A stretch of DNA of 28,645 nucleotides from Collinsella sp. (GCA_019425045.1 JAHYYI010000025.1:1-28645), one strand, 5' to 3'. Positions 8,385-16,069 are shown, counted from the stretch's first letter. The notes: a model not told the origin generated them from the sequence alone. Numbers and translations: made by a program.

Positions 8385-8448
8385 GAGAGTGGATAATCTC
8401 CCACTTTGAGGCCGCCACCGGACCTAAAACGGGAGATTATCCACTCTC
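8385..8448. repeat. Perfect 18-bp inverted repeat with 28-bp loop
   Basis: GAGAGTGGATAATCTCCC (8385-8402) is exactly inverted at 8431-8448. A third, direct copy of GAGAGTGGAT lies at 8357-8366. There is no U tract on either side. It lies downstream of the HPt gene and upstream of the DUF2975 operon, so it may end HPt transcription or be a dispersed repeat. Confidence 0.8.
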
Positions 8449-8472
8449 ATAGCCATCAAAGCTCGCGAGCTC

Positions 8473-8829
8473 TTACTCGGCCACCTCGCGCAGAGCCGAC
8501 ATCGTAGCCGCATATTGCTGCTGCAACGCATGCATTCCCGCGCGAGCGCCGTCAACGGCATCGGCGCCGCGCAGCGCCTCGGTCACCACGACCGCCGGCT
8601 CGTACAGATTATCGAATCCCAGGTTCTGGCTCACGCCCTTGAGCGTGTGAGCTGCCACAAACGCTTCCTTGGCGTCTCCTGCCGCCATGGCGGCCTCCAG
8701 CTTGTCCATGCTCTCGTCATCCAAAAACTTGAGGGCAAAGCGGGCAAGCATCTCCTCGCCCATCAGCCGAGCGCACGCGTCATCATAATTGGCGCCAATC
8801 TTCTCATACGCCTCACGCATGGAAATCAT
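8473..8829 (-). CDS. Histidine-containing phosphotransfer (HPt) protein
   Basis: A 118-residue all-helical protein with a single HPt domain. The phosphorylatable residue is His61 in AAHTLKGVSQNLGF, the classic HPt signature. It should relay phosphate between a receiver and a kinase or second receiver in the cytoplasm. The gene starts 24 bp after the receiver/HD-GYP gene, with AAGGAG upstream of ATG 8829; ATG 8820 is an alternative. No histidine kinase adjoins it, so its donor is encoded elsewhere. Co-transcription strongly suggests that its partner is the receiver domain of the neighbouring protein. Confidence 0.88.
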   Translation of the reverse strand: MISMREAYEKIGANYDDACARLMGEEMLARFALKFLDDESMDKLEAAMAAGDAKEAFVAAHTLKGVSQNLGFDNLYEPAVVVTEALRGADAVDGARAGMHALQQQYAATMSALREVAE

Positions 8830-8853
8830 GGATTAAAAACTCCTTTGGTCAAA

Positions 8854-10734
8854 CTAAATCGTGGGAAACGCGACGACGTCGGCGGGGCGTGCCAACGTCT
8901 CGGCAATACGGTCTTGCACCTCGAGCAGACAATCGAGCAGCAGCGGGTTAAAGGTGCCGCACTTACCGTCCAGGATCATCTGGATCGCCTCCTCGTGCGG
9001 GATAGCGTCCTTGTATACGCGCACGCTCGTCAGTGCATCGTACACGTCAGCCACCGAAACCACCTGCGCGGCGATGGGGATATCGTCGCCCTTAAGACCG
9101 TCGGGATAACCCCTGCCGTCCCAGCGCTCGTGGTGCCAACGCGCAATCTGGTACGCATATTCCAAAAGCGCATTGCCGGCGTGATGGCTGCCCAGCTCGA
9201 GCAGCATGTTGGCGCCAATCGTGGTATGCGTCTTCATAATCTCGAATTCCTCGGGCGTGAGGCGCCCGGGCTTGTTGAGGATCGCATCGTCAATCGACAT
9301 CTTGCCGATATCGTGCAGCGCCGAAGCCAGGGCGATCGTGGAGCGTTCCTCATTGTCGAGGGAGATCGTGCCGCTACGCTGGACCAGATAGCCAAGCAGC
9401 AGCTCGGTCAGCTTTTCGATGTTCGTAACGTGCCTACCGCTCTCGCCGTTGCGAAGCTCCATGACGCCGGCCATGATGTCGATGAGCATGCGACTGTTCT
9501 TGACGCGCTCGTTGTACTGTTGGGACAGCAGGTTCGTCAGGCGGCGCTGTTTGGCGTACAGGCGGATGGTGTTGCTTACGCGGCGGCGCACGACACGGGA
9601 GTCAAACGGGCGGTTGATATAGTCCGAGGCGCCCAGCTCGTACGCGCGCAGAACCGCATCATCGGAATCTTCGCTCGAAATCATGATGACAGGCAGATTA
9701 TCGATACCCGATCGGCGCGACAGATCGCCTAGCACCTCAAAGCCGTTCATGCCCGGCATGACAATGTCCAGCAGCACGAGCGACAACTCATCGCCATAGC
9801 GGTCGACCATGTCGAGCGCCGCGCGACCGTTATCGGCCTCGAGGATGCAATACTCGTCCTTGAGCATCTCGTTGAGAATGGCTCGGTTCATCTCGGAGTC
9901 ATCGACAATAAGCACCGTAGGCTTTTCGCTTTGGAAGGCCTCGATGGATTCGGCATCGGTCACGACTGTACCGGCTTTTGCCTTAGCGCGGCTCAATAAT
10001 TGGACAGCCTGGCTAACACCCTCATCGACCGTTTCGCCATTAATGCGAACGCCACCAACGCATGCCGTCAAGCTAACGCGCTCATTCCCCGGAATAATCG
10101 TGGAATGAACGGCATCGGATACTTGACGCAGGCGACGGGCAAAGTCATCAGAGGGAATATTGGGCATGACGGCCACAAACTTATCGCAGCCAAAACGCAC
10201 AAGCTCGTCAGTCGAACGAACACCGCTGCGTATGGCCGTCGCCACGGCACCAAGCGCAAGGTCGCCGGCATGGCGGCCATACGTATCGTTGAAGGCCCTA
10301 AAATCATCAAGGTCGATCATGGCCACGCCGGCCTGCATGCGGGCACTGCGAAGCTTTTCCTCGTAATATCGGCGATTGCGCACGCTCGTCAGCACGTCGG
10401 TGTAGACAAGGTCCTCTTCTGCGGCCTCCCGCTCATCAATCGGACGCACCATCAGCAGAACGTGAGGCTCGCCCTCGACCTTCAGAGGGCGTAGACGGGC
10501 GCGGTACTCAGTGCCATCATTGAGCAGTTGCTCCGACACCTCATCGGAGTCTGCCAAAGCCTCAAGACTCGACTGACGCAGACAAGGGCAGCGATCGCCG
10601 GCGAGCAAGCAGTTAGGCTCACTCTTAATCTGATCGGCCGACAGTAAACGCACCACGGGGTAGGTCTTCGCGACGCGGGCGACCTCGACGGCAGCCTCCT
10701 CGTCGGTTAGATTGACCTCGTGATTATTGAGCAT
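8854..10734 (-). CDS. PAS-like/GGDEF (degenerate)/receiver/HD-GYP signalling protein
   Basis: A 626-residue cytoplasmic protein with no membrane segment. Order: a PAS-like N-terminal region (1-105) with a Cys cluster at 42, 49 and 51; a GGDEF domain (106-258) whose active-site motif reads GCDKF at 182-186 instead of GGDEF/GGEEF, with an I-site-like RSTD at 173-176; a receiver (272-390) with acidic pair D278-D279 and phospho-acceptor D323 in LLDIVMPGMNG; and an HD-GYP domain (415-610) with H435, HD at 474-475, H503, HH at 534-535 and GYP at 542-544. The phosphodiesterase half looks intact and the cyclase half inactive, so it should hydrolyse cyclic di-GMP under phosphorelay control. ATG 10734 is chosen over the longer frame from 10887 because of GAAAGGG upstream and an implausible Arg/Cys-rich extension. 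Confidence 0.88.
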   Translation of the reverse strand: MLNNHEVNLTDEEAAVEVARVAKTYPVVRLLSADQIKSEPNCLLAGDRCPCLRQSSLEALADSDEVSEQLLNDGTEYRARLRPLKVEGEPHVLLMVRPIDEREAAEEDLVYTDVLTSVRNRRYYEEKLRSARMQAGVAMIDLDDFRAFNDTYGRHAGDLALGAVATAIRSGVRSTDELVRFGCDKFVAVMPNIPSDDFARRLRQVSDAVHSTIIPGNERVSLTACVGGVRINGETVDEGVSQAVQLLSRAKAKAGTVVTDAESIEAFQSEKPTVLIVDDSEMNRAILNEMLKDEYCILEADNGRAALDMVDRYGDELSLVLLDIVMPGMNGFEVLGDLSRRSGIDNLPVIMISSEDSDDAVLRAYELGASDYINRPFDSRVVRRRVSNTIRLYAKQRRLTNLLSQQYNERVKNSRMLIDIMAGVMELRNGESGRHVTNIEKLTELLLGYLVQRSGTISLDNEERSTIALASALHDIGKMSIDDAILNKPGRLTPEEFEIMKTHTTIGANMLLELGSHHAGNALLEYAYQIARWHHERWDGRGYPDGLKGDDIPIAAQVVSVADVYDALTSVRVYKDAIPHEEAIQMILDGKCGTFNPLLLDCLLEVQDRIAETLARPADVVAFPTI

Positions 10735-10782
10735 ATGGGGCCCTTTCGATAGTTTCGCATGGAGCGGTGGGTTCCAAATGTT

Positions 10783-10800
10783 ACAAGGGTAACACCTTGT
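10783..10800. promoter_or_regulatory. Dyad-symmetric site upstream of the HD-GYP gene
   Basis: ACAAGG (10783-10788) and CCTTGT (10795-10800) are inverted around 6 bp, with an overlapping GTTAC/GTAAC pair at 10780-10793. It lies about 50-65 bp upstream of the ATG at 10734, in the promoter zone of the minus-strand operon. It could be an activator or repressor site. Confidence 0.35.
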
Positions 10801-10944
10801 CGATGCAGGTAAGTACGTGAATGCTGCCACATTCTTATGAGTTGGCAGACGGCGCGATTGAAGCCGCAGACGCGAGGTTTTGAGCACGTTTGTTAATACG
10901 GCCGAAACGTTTGCGGATGAAGCCTGCTTTGGCTATTGCGGCTG

Positions 10945-11742
10945 CTAGAGCCCCAGGATGCCACGGACAGCCCGGGCAGCCGCTGCCGGGCGATCGCGCA
11001 GACCGTTATGCGCGCCCGGAATCGTCACGAGAGGGCAATCGAGATATTCGGCAGCCGCTCGCGTACCAGCCTCGCGGGGCGTGCCAATCGAGAGCTCGCC
11101 CAGGAGCACGGCGGCCACCGTTTTTGACGCGCGAACGCTATTCCAATCGGGAACGCAGGTCATAGTAATCCCGTATTCGTTCGCCATAAAGCAACGACCA
11201 TTGCGCAGGGCATGTTTGACTTCCGCTTCGGTCGTCCCAGGAGCCTCGGGGTCCAAGTCGCCGAGGGCTCCCAAGAAAAGCCGGAGCGCCCTTGAAACCT
11301 TTCCAGCCGCAATCATATCGAGCAAAACCGGAGCTGCGCCCATACCGACGCCTTCGGCCGACACAGCCGGCTCATGCAGAATCGTACGGGCGACGAGATG
11401 GGGTTCGGTGCGGAGAAGCTCCAGCGCCACCAACGTACCGGCGCTATGCGCAAGCACATTTGCCGGAGCGCCAACGTGTTCGATCACGGCTTGCAGGTCG
11501 GCGGCCTGAGCGGCAAGATCATAGCTGCCGTCTGCCGCATCGCTGCTGCCACCGCAGCCGCGGCGGTCGTAGGCAATTACGCGGTAGTTGCGGCTGAGCT
11601 CACAAGCGATACCGTCGAAAAATGTGCCGTCGACACAAGCACCGTGCACGCACACCAAGGCAGGAGTATCAGGCGACACATCCGGGCCGGCATATTCGCG
11701 ACAGGCAATCGTGGTGCCCGCGTTCTCGACCGTAAAATCCAT
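10945..11742 (-). CDS. Alpha/beta-fold hydrolase
   Basis: A 265-residue single-domain hydrolase. The oxyanion motif HG is at 33-34 (CVHGACVDG), the nucleophile elbow is Ser100 in LAHSAGT (Ala replaces the first Gly of the usual GxSxG), and the catalytic histidine is about His245 in PGAHNG. The phrase VIAYDRRGCGGS before the elbow is typical of the family. The substrate cannot be named; esters or lactones are likely. GGGGGC lies upstream of the ATG. It is divergent from the radical SAM gene. The acidic triad member is not obvious by eye. Confidence 0.85.
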   Translation of the reverse strand: MDFTVENAGTTIACREYAGPDVSPDTPALVCVHGACVDGTFFDGIACELSRNYRVIAYDRRGCGGSSDAADGSYDLAAQAADLQAVIEHVGAPANVLAHSAGTLVALELLRTEPHLVARTILHEPAVSAEGVGMGAAPVLLDMIAAGKVSRALRLFLGALGDLDPEAPGTTEAEVKHALRNGRCFMANEYGITMTCVPDWNSVRASKTVAAVLLGELSIGTPREAGTRAAAEYLDCPLVTIPGAHNGLRDRPAAAARAVRGILGL

Positions 11743-11817
11743 GTTGTGCCCCCATCATCAATGCTCATCCAGTTGCACGTCAGTGCGGTTGGATGGACCC
11801 GCATTGCCTTACGCCTT

Positions 11818-11831
11818 GTTAACAGATTAAC
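11818..11831. promoter_or_regulatory. Small palindrome in the divergent hydrolase/radical-SAM promoter region
   Basis: GTTAA (11818-11822) and TTAAC (11827-11831) are inverted around 4 bp. A second inverted pair, AAAGCAAG (11895-11902) and CTTGCTTT (11912-11919), lies nearer the radical SAM start. Either may be an operator in the 225-bp divergent region. No clear -35/-10 pair was found. Confidence 0.3.
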
Positions 11832-11967
11832 TGTACCCGACCCGAGGCTTTTCATGGCACGGCATAATGAGCGACGTGAAAAAACGAAACTTGTAAAGCA
11901 AGAGCCCACACCTTGCTTTGGAGCCGATGCTATGCTTAGGCACAATTGTCTTGAGGAGCATATGCCT

Positions 11968-12744
11968 ATGTCTACGTTTTTGAATGCCAGCCCCATCTTT
12001 GGGCCCGTTCGCAGCCGTCGCCTTGGCCTCTCGCTCGGCGTCAACATGATGCCGGCCAGCGGCAAAATCTGCACGTTCGACTGCATTTACTGCGAAAACG
12101 GCCTCAACGCCGAGCGCCCCTGTCATGAGCCGTACAACACGGCTGCCGTGGTACTCGACGCGCTCGAGGCAAAGCTGCGCGAGATGGCAGCCGAGGGCGA
12201 GCTCCCCGATGTGATCACCTTCGCAGGCAACGGCGAGCCCGCCGCCGCACCGGAGTTTCCGCAGGCCATCGCCGGCGCCGTCGCGTTGCGCGACGAGCTT
12301 GCCCCAAACTCCAAGATCGCCGTGCTCTCCAACGGCACGCGCGCCGACCGCCCCGAAGTGCACGACGCGCTCATGATGGTCGACGACAACATCCTCAAGC
12401 TCGATATCGTCGACCCGGCGTTTATCCAGCTGCTCGACCAGCCCGTTGGCGCCTACGACGTCGAGCACCAGATCGAGACGTTCGCAAGCTTTGACGGTCA
12501 CGTTATTATCCAGACGATCTTTTTGACCGGCGAGTATCAGGGCAAGCCCATCGACAACACCGGCGAGGAGTACGTTGCCCCCTGGCTCGCGGCGCTTGAG
12601 CGCATTCGCCCACAAGAAGCGACCATCTACACGGTGGCGCGCGAGACGCCGGTCGCCGGCCTTGCCAAAGCTGCGCCCGAGGTGCTCGACGCCATTGCCG
12701 CGCGCGTGCGCGCCCTCGGTATTCCCTGCCAGGTGAGCTACTAG
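11968..12744 (+). CDS. Radical SAM protein (COG0731-like Fe-S oxidoreductase)
   Basis: A 258-residue radical S-adenosylmethionine protein. The 4Fe-4S ligands are Cys35, Cys39 and Cys42 in CTFDCIYC. The preceding GPVRSRRLGLSLGV is the hallmark of the COG0731-like group related to Tyw1, and the TFAGNGEP motif that follows is the usual SAM-contacting GGEP-like turn. The exact reaction is unknown for this bacterial group. GAGGAG at 11953-11958 lies 9 bases before the ATG at 11968; an in-frame ATG at 11962 is only 3 bases away and less likely. The open frame continues upstream to 11374, but that part is antisense to the hydrolase and lacks the family. Confidence 0.85.
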   Translation: MSTFLNASPIFGPVRSRRLGLSLGVNMMPASGKICTFDCIYCENGLNAERPCHEPYNTAAVVLDALEAKLREMAAEGELPDVITFAGNGEPAAAPEFPQAIAGAVALRDELAPNSKIAVLSNGTRADRPEVHDALMMVDDNILKLDIVDPAFIQLLDQPVGAYDVEHQIETFASFDGHVIIQTIFLTGEYQGKPIDNTGEEYVAPWLAALERIRPQEATIYTVARETPVAGLAKAAPEVLDAIAARVRALGIPCQVSY

Positions 12745-12836
12745 CGCGGCCGCCCGCCAGCAGCTAAATTAGCCCCATCCCAAATGAGCTGGTCTGCGGG
12801 TGGGCTATACTAGCTGCGAATGAAAGGAAGTTAGCC

Positions 12837-13724
12837 ATGTTTGACAACGGACCCGTGCCCGGCCGCAACGATGCTTGCTGGTGCGGCAGCGGCAAAAAAT
12901 ATAAGAAATGCCATAGCGCCTTCGACGAGCGCCTCGAGCGCCTGTGGGAAGAGGGCTGGGAGGTTCTGCCCCGCACACTCTACAAAACGCCCGCCGATAT
13001 CGAAGGCATTAAGCGTTCGGCCGCCATCAACGTGGGCGTGCTCGACTACGTGGGCGAGCACATCGCCGCGGGCATGACCACCAACCAGATCGACCAGATG
13101 ATCTACGACTACACCATCGAGCACGGTGGCACGCCGGCCGACCTCAACTATGAGGGCTATCCCAAGAGCGTATGCACCTCGATCAACGATGTGGTCTGTC
13201 ACGGCATCCCCTGCGATACGGACGTGCTGCACGAGGGCGATATCATCAACGTGGACTGCTCCACGATTCTGGACGGCTACTTTAGCGATTCGAGCCGCAT
13301 GTTCTGCATCGGCGAGGTCTCGGCCGAGCGCCAGCGCCTAGTCGACGTGACCCGCGCCAGCGTGGAAGCGGGCCTGGCCGCCGTCAAGCCGTGGCTGCCG
13401 CTCTCTGTTATGGCCGAGGCCGTGCAAAAGACGGTCGAGGACGCCGGTTTTAGCGTGGTGTGCGAGTACGGCGGACACGGCATTGGCAAGGAGTTCCACG
13501 AGGACCCGTTTGTAGGCTTTACCACCGAGGCGCCCGATGTGGACACCATCATGGCTCCGGGCATGGTCTTTACCATCGAGCCCATGGTCAATGCCGGAGC
13601 GCCCGACATCAAGATTAGCAAGGGTGACGGTTGGTGCGTGCGCACCAAGGACGGCAGCGATTCGGCCCAGTGCGAGGTACAGCTCGTGGTGACCGAGGAC
13701 GGCTACGAGCTGCTGAGCTGGTAG
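12837..13724 (+). CDS. map: Methionine aminopeptidase type I with N-terminal SEC-C zinc motif
   Basis: A 295-residue enzyme that removes the initiator methionine from nascent proteins. The N-terminus carries a SEC-C motif: GRNDACWCGSGKKYKKCH, with Cys14, Cys16, Cys25 and His26 as zinc ligands. This is the longer form found in some bacteria and may help ribosome docking. The catalytic domain (about 50-295) has metal ligands Asp140, Asp151, His214, Glu248 and Glu280, with His122 (VCHGIP) and His221 in the active site. TATACT at 12806-12811 is a possible -10 box without a good -35. GAAAGGAAG precedes the ATG. Confidence 0.95.
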   Translation: MFDNGPVPGRNDACWCGSGKKYKKCHSAFDERLERLWEEGWEVLPRTLYKTPADIEGIKRSAAINVGVLDYVGEHIAAGMTTNQIDQMIYDYTIEHGGTPADLNYEGYPKSVCTSINDVVCHGIPCDTDVLHEGDIINVDCSTILDGYFSDSSRMFCIGEVSAERQRLVDVTRASVEAGLAAVKPWLPLSVMAEAVQKTVEDAGFSVVCEYGGHGIGKEFHEDPFVGFTTEAPDVDTIMAPGMVFTIEPMVNAGAPDIKISKGDGWCVRTKDGSDSAQCEVQLVVTEDGYELLSW

Positions 13725-13799
13725 CCGCGGATGCGCCGGATGCTGACGGGCACGCTCGTCTTGCACCCGGCGTTTTATTTGAACGTTTTGCCTGATACA

Positions 13800-13834
13800 A
13801 CCTGCCAAAATAAACCTGTCCCTTTTTGGCAGGT
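13800..13834 (+). repeat. CCTGCC hairpin repeat, copy A
   Basis: ACCTGCCAAAA and TTTTTGGCAGGT flank TAAACCTGTCCC. It lies 76 bp after the map stop and just before the ribosome site of the dehydrogenase gene. No U tract follows on the plus strand, so here it would be a leader hairpin rather than a terminator. Other copies: 16117-16156, 22178-22215, 25738-25775 and 26884-26925. Confidence 0.9.
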
Positions 13835-13853
13835 CGAGCGGAAAGGACTGCTT

Positions 13854-14789
13854 GTGAACATCCTGGTTTTGCTGCCCGTCAACGACCGCCATCGCGCAAT
13901 TCTTGAGTCGAGCGCTCCGGGCGAGGACTTTATCTACACGAGCTCCGACGCCGCCACGCGCGAGCAGGTCGCCGATGCCGACGTGATCCTGGGCAACATC
14001 GACCCTGACATGCTCACGGCATGCGAGCATCTCCAGCTGTTGCAATTGCAGACCGCCGGCTATGACGACTACCTTGCCGCCGGCACCGTGCCGGCCGACG
14101 CCAAGCTGTCTTGCTCGATCGGCGCCTACGGTCAGGCCGTAAGCGAGCACATGTTTGCCATGGTGCTGTCAATGATGAAGCACCTGCCCGGCTACCAGGA
14201 CCTGCAGCGCGAACATCGCTGGGAGGATTTAGGTCCGGTCACCTCGCTCAAAAACGCCAACGTGCTGGTGCTGGGCGCGGGCGACATTGGCGGCCACTTT
14301 GCCACGCTCTGCCGCAGCATGGGCGCGCACGTCCGCGGCATCAAGCGCCATCCGCTCGTCTACCCCATTGTGTTTGAGGACATGGACGGCATGGACGCCC
14401 TGCCCGAGCGCCTGGCCGAGGCCGACGTCGTCGCATCCTTTATGCCCAGCACACCCGAGACCCGCGGCCTGGCGAACGCCGAGTTCTTCGCCGCGATGAA
14501 GCCGGGCACCTTCTTTGCCAACGGCGGCCGCGGCGATCTTGTGGTCGCCGACGACTTGGTTGCCGCCCTGGAGTCGGGACATCTTGCCGGCGCTGCGGTC
14601 GACGTCACCGACCCCGAGCCCCTGCCTGCGACAAGCCCCCTGTGGGATGCGCCCAACATGCTCATCACGCCGCACGTCTCCGGCTGGTTCCACCTGGCAG
14701 CCACGCTCAACAACGTGGTCGACATCGCCGCGGAGAATCTGCGTCACCTGCAGGCCGGCGAAACTTTACGTTGTTGGATCGAGCACTGA
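13854..14789 (+). CDS. NAD-dependent D-2-hydroxyacid dehydrogenase
   Basis: A 311-residue enzyme reducing a 2-keto acid to a D-2-hydroxy acid or the reverse. The Rossmann motif GAGDIG is at 141-146 and the catalytic residues are Arg226 (NGGRGD), Glu255 (DPEPLP) and His274 (TPHVSG). The GTG start at 13854 is chosen because GGAAAGGA is 6 bases upstream and the protein then begins MNILVLLPVN, the expected first strand. An in-frame ATG at 13731 would translate the hairpin repeat and add 41 residues foreign to the family. The substrate (lactate, glycerate, phosphoglycerate or other) cannot be told; no ACT domain is present, so it is not a long-form SerA. Confidence 0.9.
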   Translation: MNILVLLPVNDRHRAILESSAPGEDFIYTSSDAATREQVADADVILGNIDPDMLTACEHLQLLQLQTAGYDDYLAAGTVPADAKLSCSIGAYGQAVSEHMFAMVLSMMKHLPGYQDLQREHRWEDLGPVTSLKNANVLVLGAGDIGGHFATLCRSMGAHVRGIKRHPLVYPIVFEDMDGMDALPERLAEADVVASFMPSTPETRGLANAEFFAAMKPGTFFANGGRGDLVVADDLVAALESGHLAGAAVDVTDPEPLPATSPLWDAPNMLITPHVSGWFHLAATLNNVVDIAAENLRHLQAGETLRCWIEH

Positions 14790-14792
14790 TTT

Positions 14793-14882
14793 GTTCCGGC
14801 GTTTTACCAAACGCCGGAACCCCTCGACGCTGCGCTCTTAGGTTCCGCCGTTCTAACGAACGGCGGACCACTCGACGCTGCG
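14793..14882 (+). repeat. Two tandem hairpin units of about 48 bp
   Basis: Unit 1: GTTCCGGCGTTT/AAACGCCGGAAC (14793-14804, 14809-14820), a perfect 12-bp stem with loop TACC. Unit 2: TCCGCCGTTC/GAACGGCGGA (14844-14853, 14858-14867) with loop TAAC. Each stem is followed by CTCGACGCTGCG (14823-14834, 14871-14882). The stems differ in sequence but stay paired, which points to selection for the fold. Confidence 0.8.
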
Positions 14883-15045
14883 AGCCCGCCGTTTGGCCAA
14901 TCTGCCGTTCAATTTCAAAGGCGCGACCAGAAGGTCAGCGCCTTTTCATTTCACGGCACCTTGGCTCAAACGGCGGGCTCTCGCTGACTTTTGTTCAACC
15001 TGCGGCGCTTTGCTGGCGCGGCCCTACCTGTGGACTCTCGCTGAC
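14883..15045. repeat. Outer inverted repeat and direct repeats after the dehydrogenase gene
   Basis: AGCCCGCCGTTTG (14883-14895) is exactly inverted at 14967-14979, enclosing the terminator at 14917-14948. A direct repeat, G-G-[GA]-CTCTCGCTGAC, starts at 14975 and 15032. No gene is visible in 14790-15071. Confidence 0.65.
14917..14948 (+). terminator. Rho-independent terminator of the dehydrogenase gene
   Basis: AAAGGCGC plus GACC (14917-14928) pair with GGTC, a bulged A, and GCGCCTTT (14933-14945), followed by TTTTC. The loop is AGAA. Confidence 0.8.
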
Positions 15046-15071
15046 CATTATTCGACCAGAGGGGTCTAGCG

Positions 15072-15566
15072 CTATTTAAGCGTTGTTAGATAGTTTCTTG
15101 CGTTTTCGACGTTCATTGCTGCGACGGGCGCATGCGAAGAGAGCTTGACATCGTTGGTGACCAGGAGATCTGCCTTTGCGCGTATCGCTGCCGCAATGAT
15201 TAAATCGTCTTCGTAATCGCTATGGAGCTCACGCTGCCTGCTCGCCATCCATATATCGCTCAGGTCACAGGGCACTGGCGTGGCAAGCTGCGACAGCACG
15301 CTAAGACAATCCCATGCAAGCGAAGTCGCTACCGTAGCGGCATACTGGGAAAGCGAACCATGCTCGCGCCGATACCATGCCTTATGTTCGCTTGAAATCA
15401 AATAAAACAGGTCTTTGGACGATGTCGCCGCGTACAGCAAATCAACCTGCGCCGTGCATGCATCGCGTAAAAACTCAATCGCCACCGAACGACCACGTCG
15501 TGAGGGAATGAAGTAATCGAGCCACACGTTGGTGTCAACCAAGATGCGCTTTGGAGTCTCACTCAT
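15072..15566 (-). CDS. PIN-domain toxin (VapC-like ribonuclease)
   Basis: A 164-residue PIN-fold nuclease. The N-terminal acidic residue is Asp11 in ILVDTNVWLDYF; others are Glu119, Asp120 and Asp121 in YEDDLIIAAA and Asp139 in VTND, giving the metal-binding acidic cluster. PIN toxins usually cleave tRNA or rRNA when free of antitoxin. The ATG overlaps the last 8 bases of the antitoxin gene, so antitoxin is made first and the two are coupled. The cognate antitoxin is RelB/DinJ-like, not one of the usual VapB types. Confidence 0.85.
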   Translation of the reverse strand: MSETPKRILVDTNVWLDYFIPSRRGRSVAIEFLRDACTAQVDLLYAATSSKDLFYLISSEHKAWYRREHGSLSQYAATVATSLAWDCLSVLSQLATPVPCDLSDIWMASRQRELHSDYEDDLIIAAAIRAKADLLVTNDVKLSSHAPVAAMNVENARNYLTTLK

Positions 15567-15939
15567 AGAGCCAGCTCATCTCCTCGCCATAGCGATCCGC
15601 ATAGGCATTCCGTTTGAGCTCTTCGTCGTCCGATGGCTGAGCCTTGACCATATCGATTCCCGACTCACAGCAAGCGGCAGCGAACAGCTTCGACCCCTGA
15701 TCCATGAGCTCGAGCTTACGTTTGGCGGCCTTTTCGCGCTCGCGCTGTTCCGCCCGGGCACGACTGGGCAGCAGGATATCCTCGAGCGCACCGGGGCGAT
15801 CGGCCAGCGACGCTGCAAGCTGCCAGAGCGCTCGCACCGCTTGGCTCGGCGTCATACCGGCCTTGGAGAGAGCGGAGTCCCCACTCCTTTTAAGATCGGC
15901 ATCGAGACGTACGTTGATCTGAGCGGCTGTTGTGGTCAT
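15559..15939 (-). CDS. RelB/DinJ-like antitoxin with C-terminal extension
   Basis: A 126-residue protein. The N-terminal 50 residues (TAAQINVRLDADLKRSGD...GMTPSQAVRALWQLA) form a ribbon-helix-helix DNA-binding domain of the RelB/DinJ type. The rest is a charged helix (about 60-85) and a tail rich in Asp, Glu, Tyr and Trp that probably wraps the toxin. It is longer than the roughly 90 residues usual for DinJ. GGAGGGG precedes the ATG at 15939. It should bind the toxin and repress the operon through the AT-rich region upstream. Confidence 0.82.
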   Translation of the reverse strand: MTTTAAQINVRLDADLKRSGDSALSKAGMTPSQAVRALWQLAASLADRPGALEDILLPSRARAEQREREKAAKRKLELMDQGSKLFAAACCESGIDMVKAQPSDDEELKRNAYADRYGEEMSWLYE

Positions 15940-15964
15940 AACCCCTCCTTAATACTTCAAAACT

Positions 15965-16016
15965 ATCATAAAACTCTATGGTAGATACGTAAAGCATGTA
16001 TAGCATTTATAAGCAT
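15965..16016 (-). promoter_or_regulatory. Toxin-antitoxin promoter and AT-rich operator
   Basis: On the minus strand TTTACG (15993-15988) and TATGAT (15970-15965) are exactly 17 bp apart, about 26 bp before the antitoxin ATG. Just upstream (16016-15994) ATGCTTATA and ATGCTATA are repeated, a likely binding place for the ribbon-helix-helix antitoxin. Confidence 0.6.
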
Positions 16017-16033
16017 TAGCCGTACTCTGTACA

Positions 16034-16069
16034 CAAAAAGCCGCCGAGGCACACTGCACCTCGGCGGCT
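16034..16069 (-). terminator. Rho-independent terminator of the M18 aminopeptidase gene
   Basis: Read on the minus strand, AGCCGCCGAGG (16069-16059) pairs perfectly with CCTCGGCGGCT (16049-16039) across a 9-base loop, followed by TTTTTGTG. Confidence 0.85.

Noticed and set aside
8515..9732. Large plus-strand open frame over the HPt and HD-GYP genes
   Set aside because: It mirrors the codon pattern of the minus-strand genes and its His/Arg-rich product matches no family.
11374..11961. Long in-frame extension upstream of the radical SAM gene
   Set aside because: It is antisense to the alpha/beta hydrolase and has no family resemblance; the ribosome site and the family start are at 11953-11968.
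13731..13853. Longer ATG start for the D-2-hydroxyacid dehydrogenase
   Set aside because: It would translate the hairpin repeat; GTG 13854 has a good ribosome site and the expected N-terminus.
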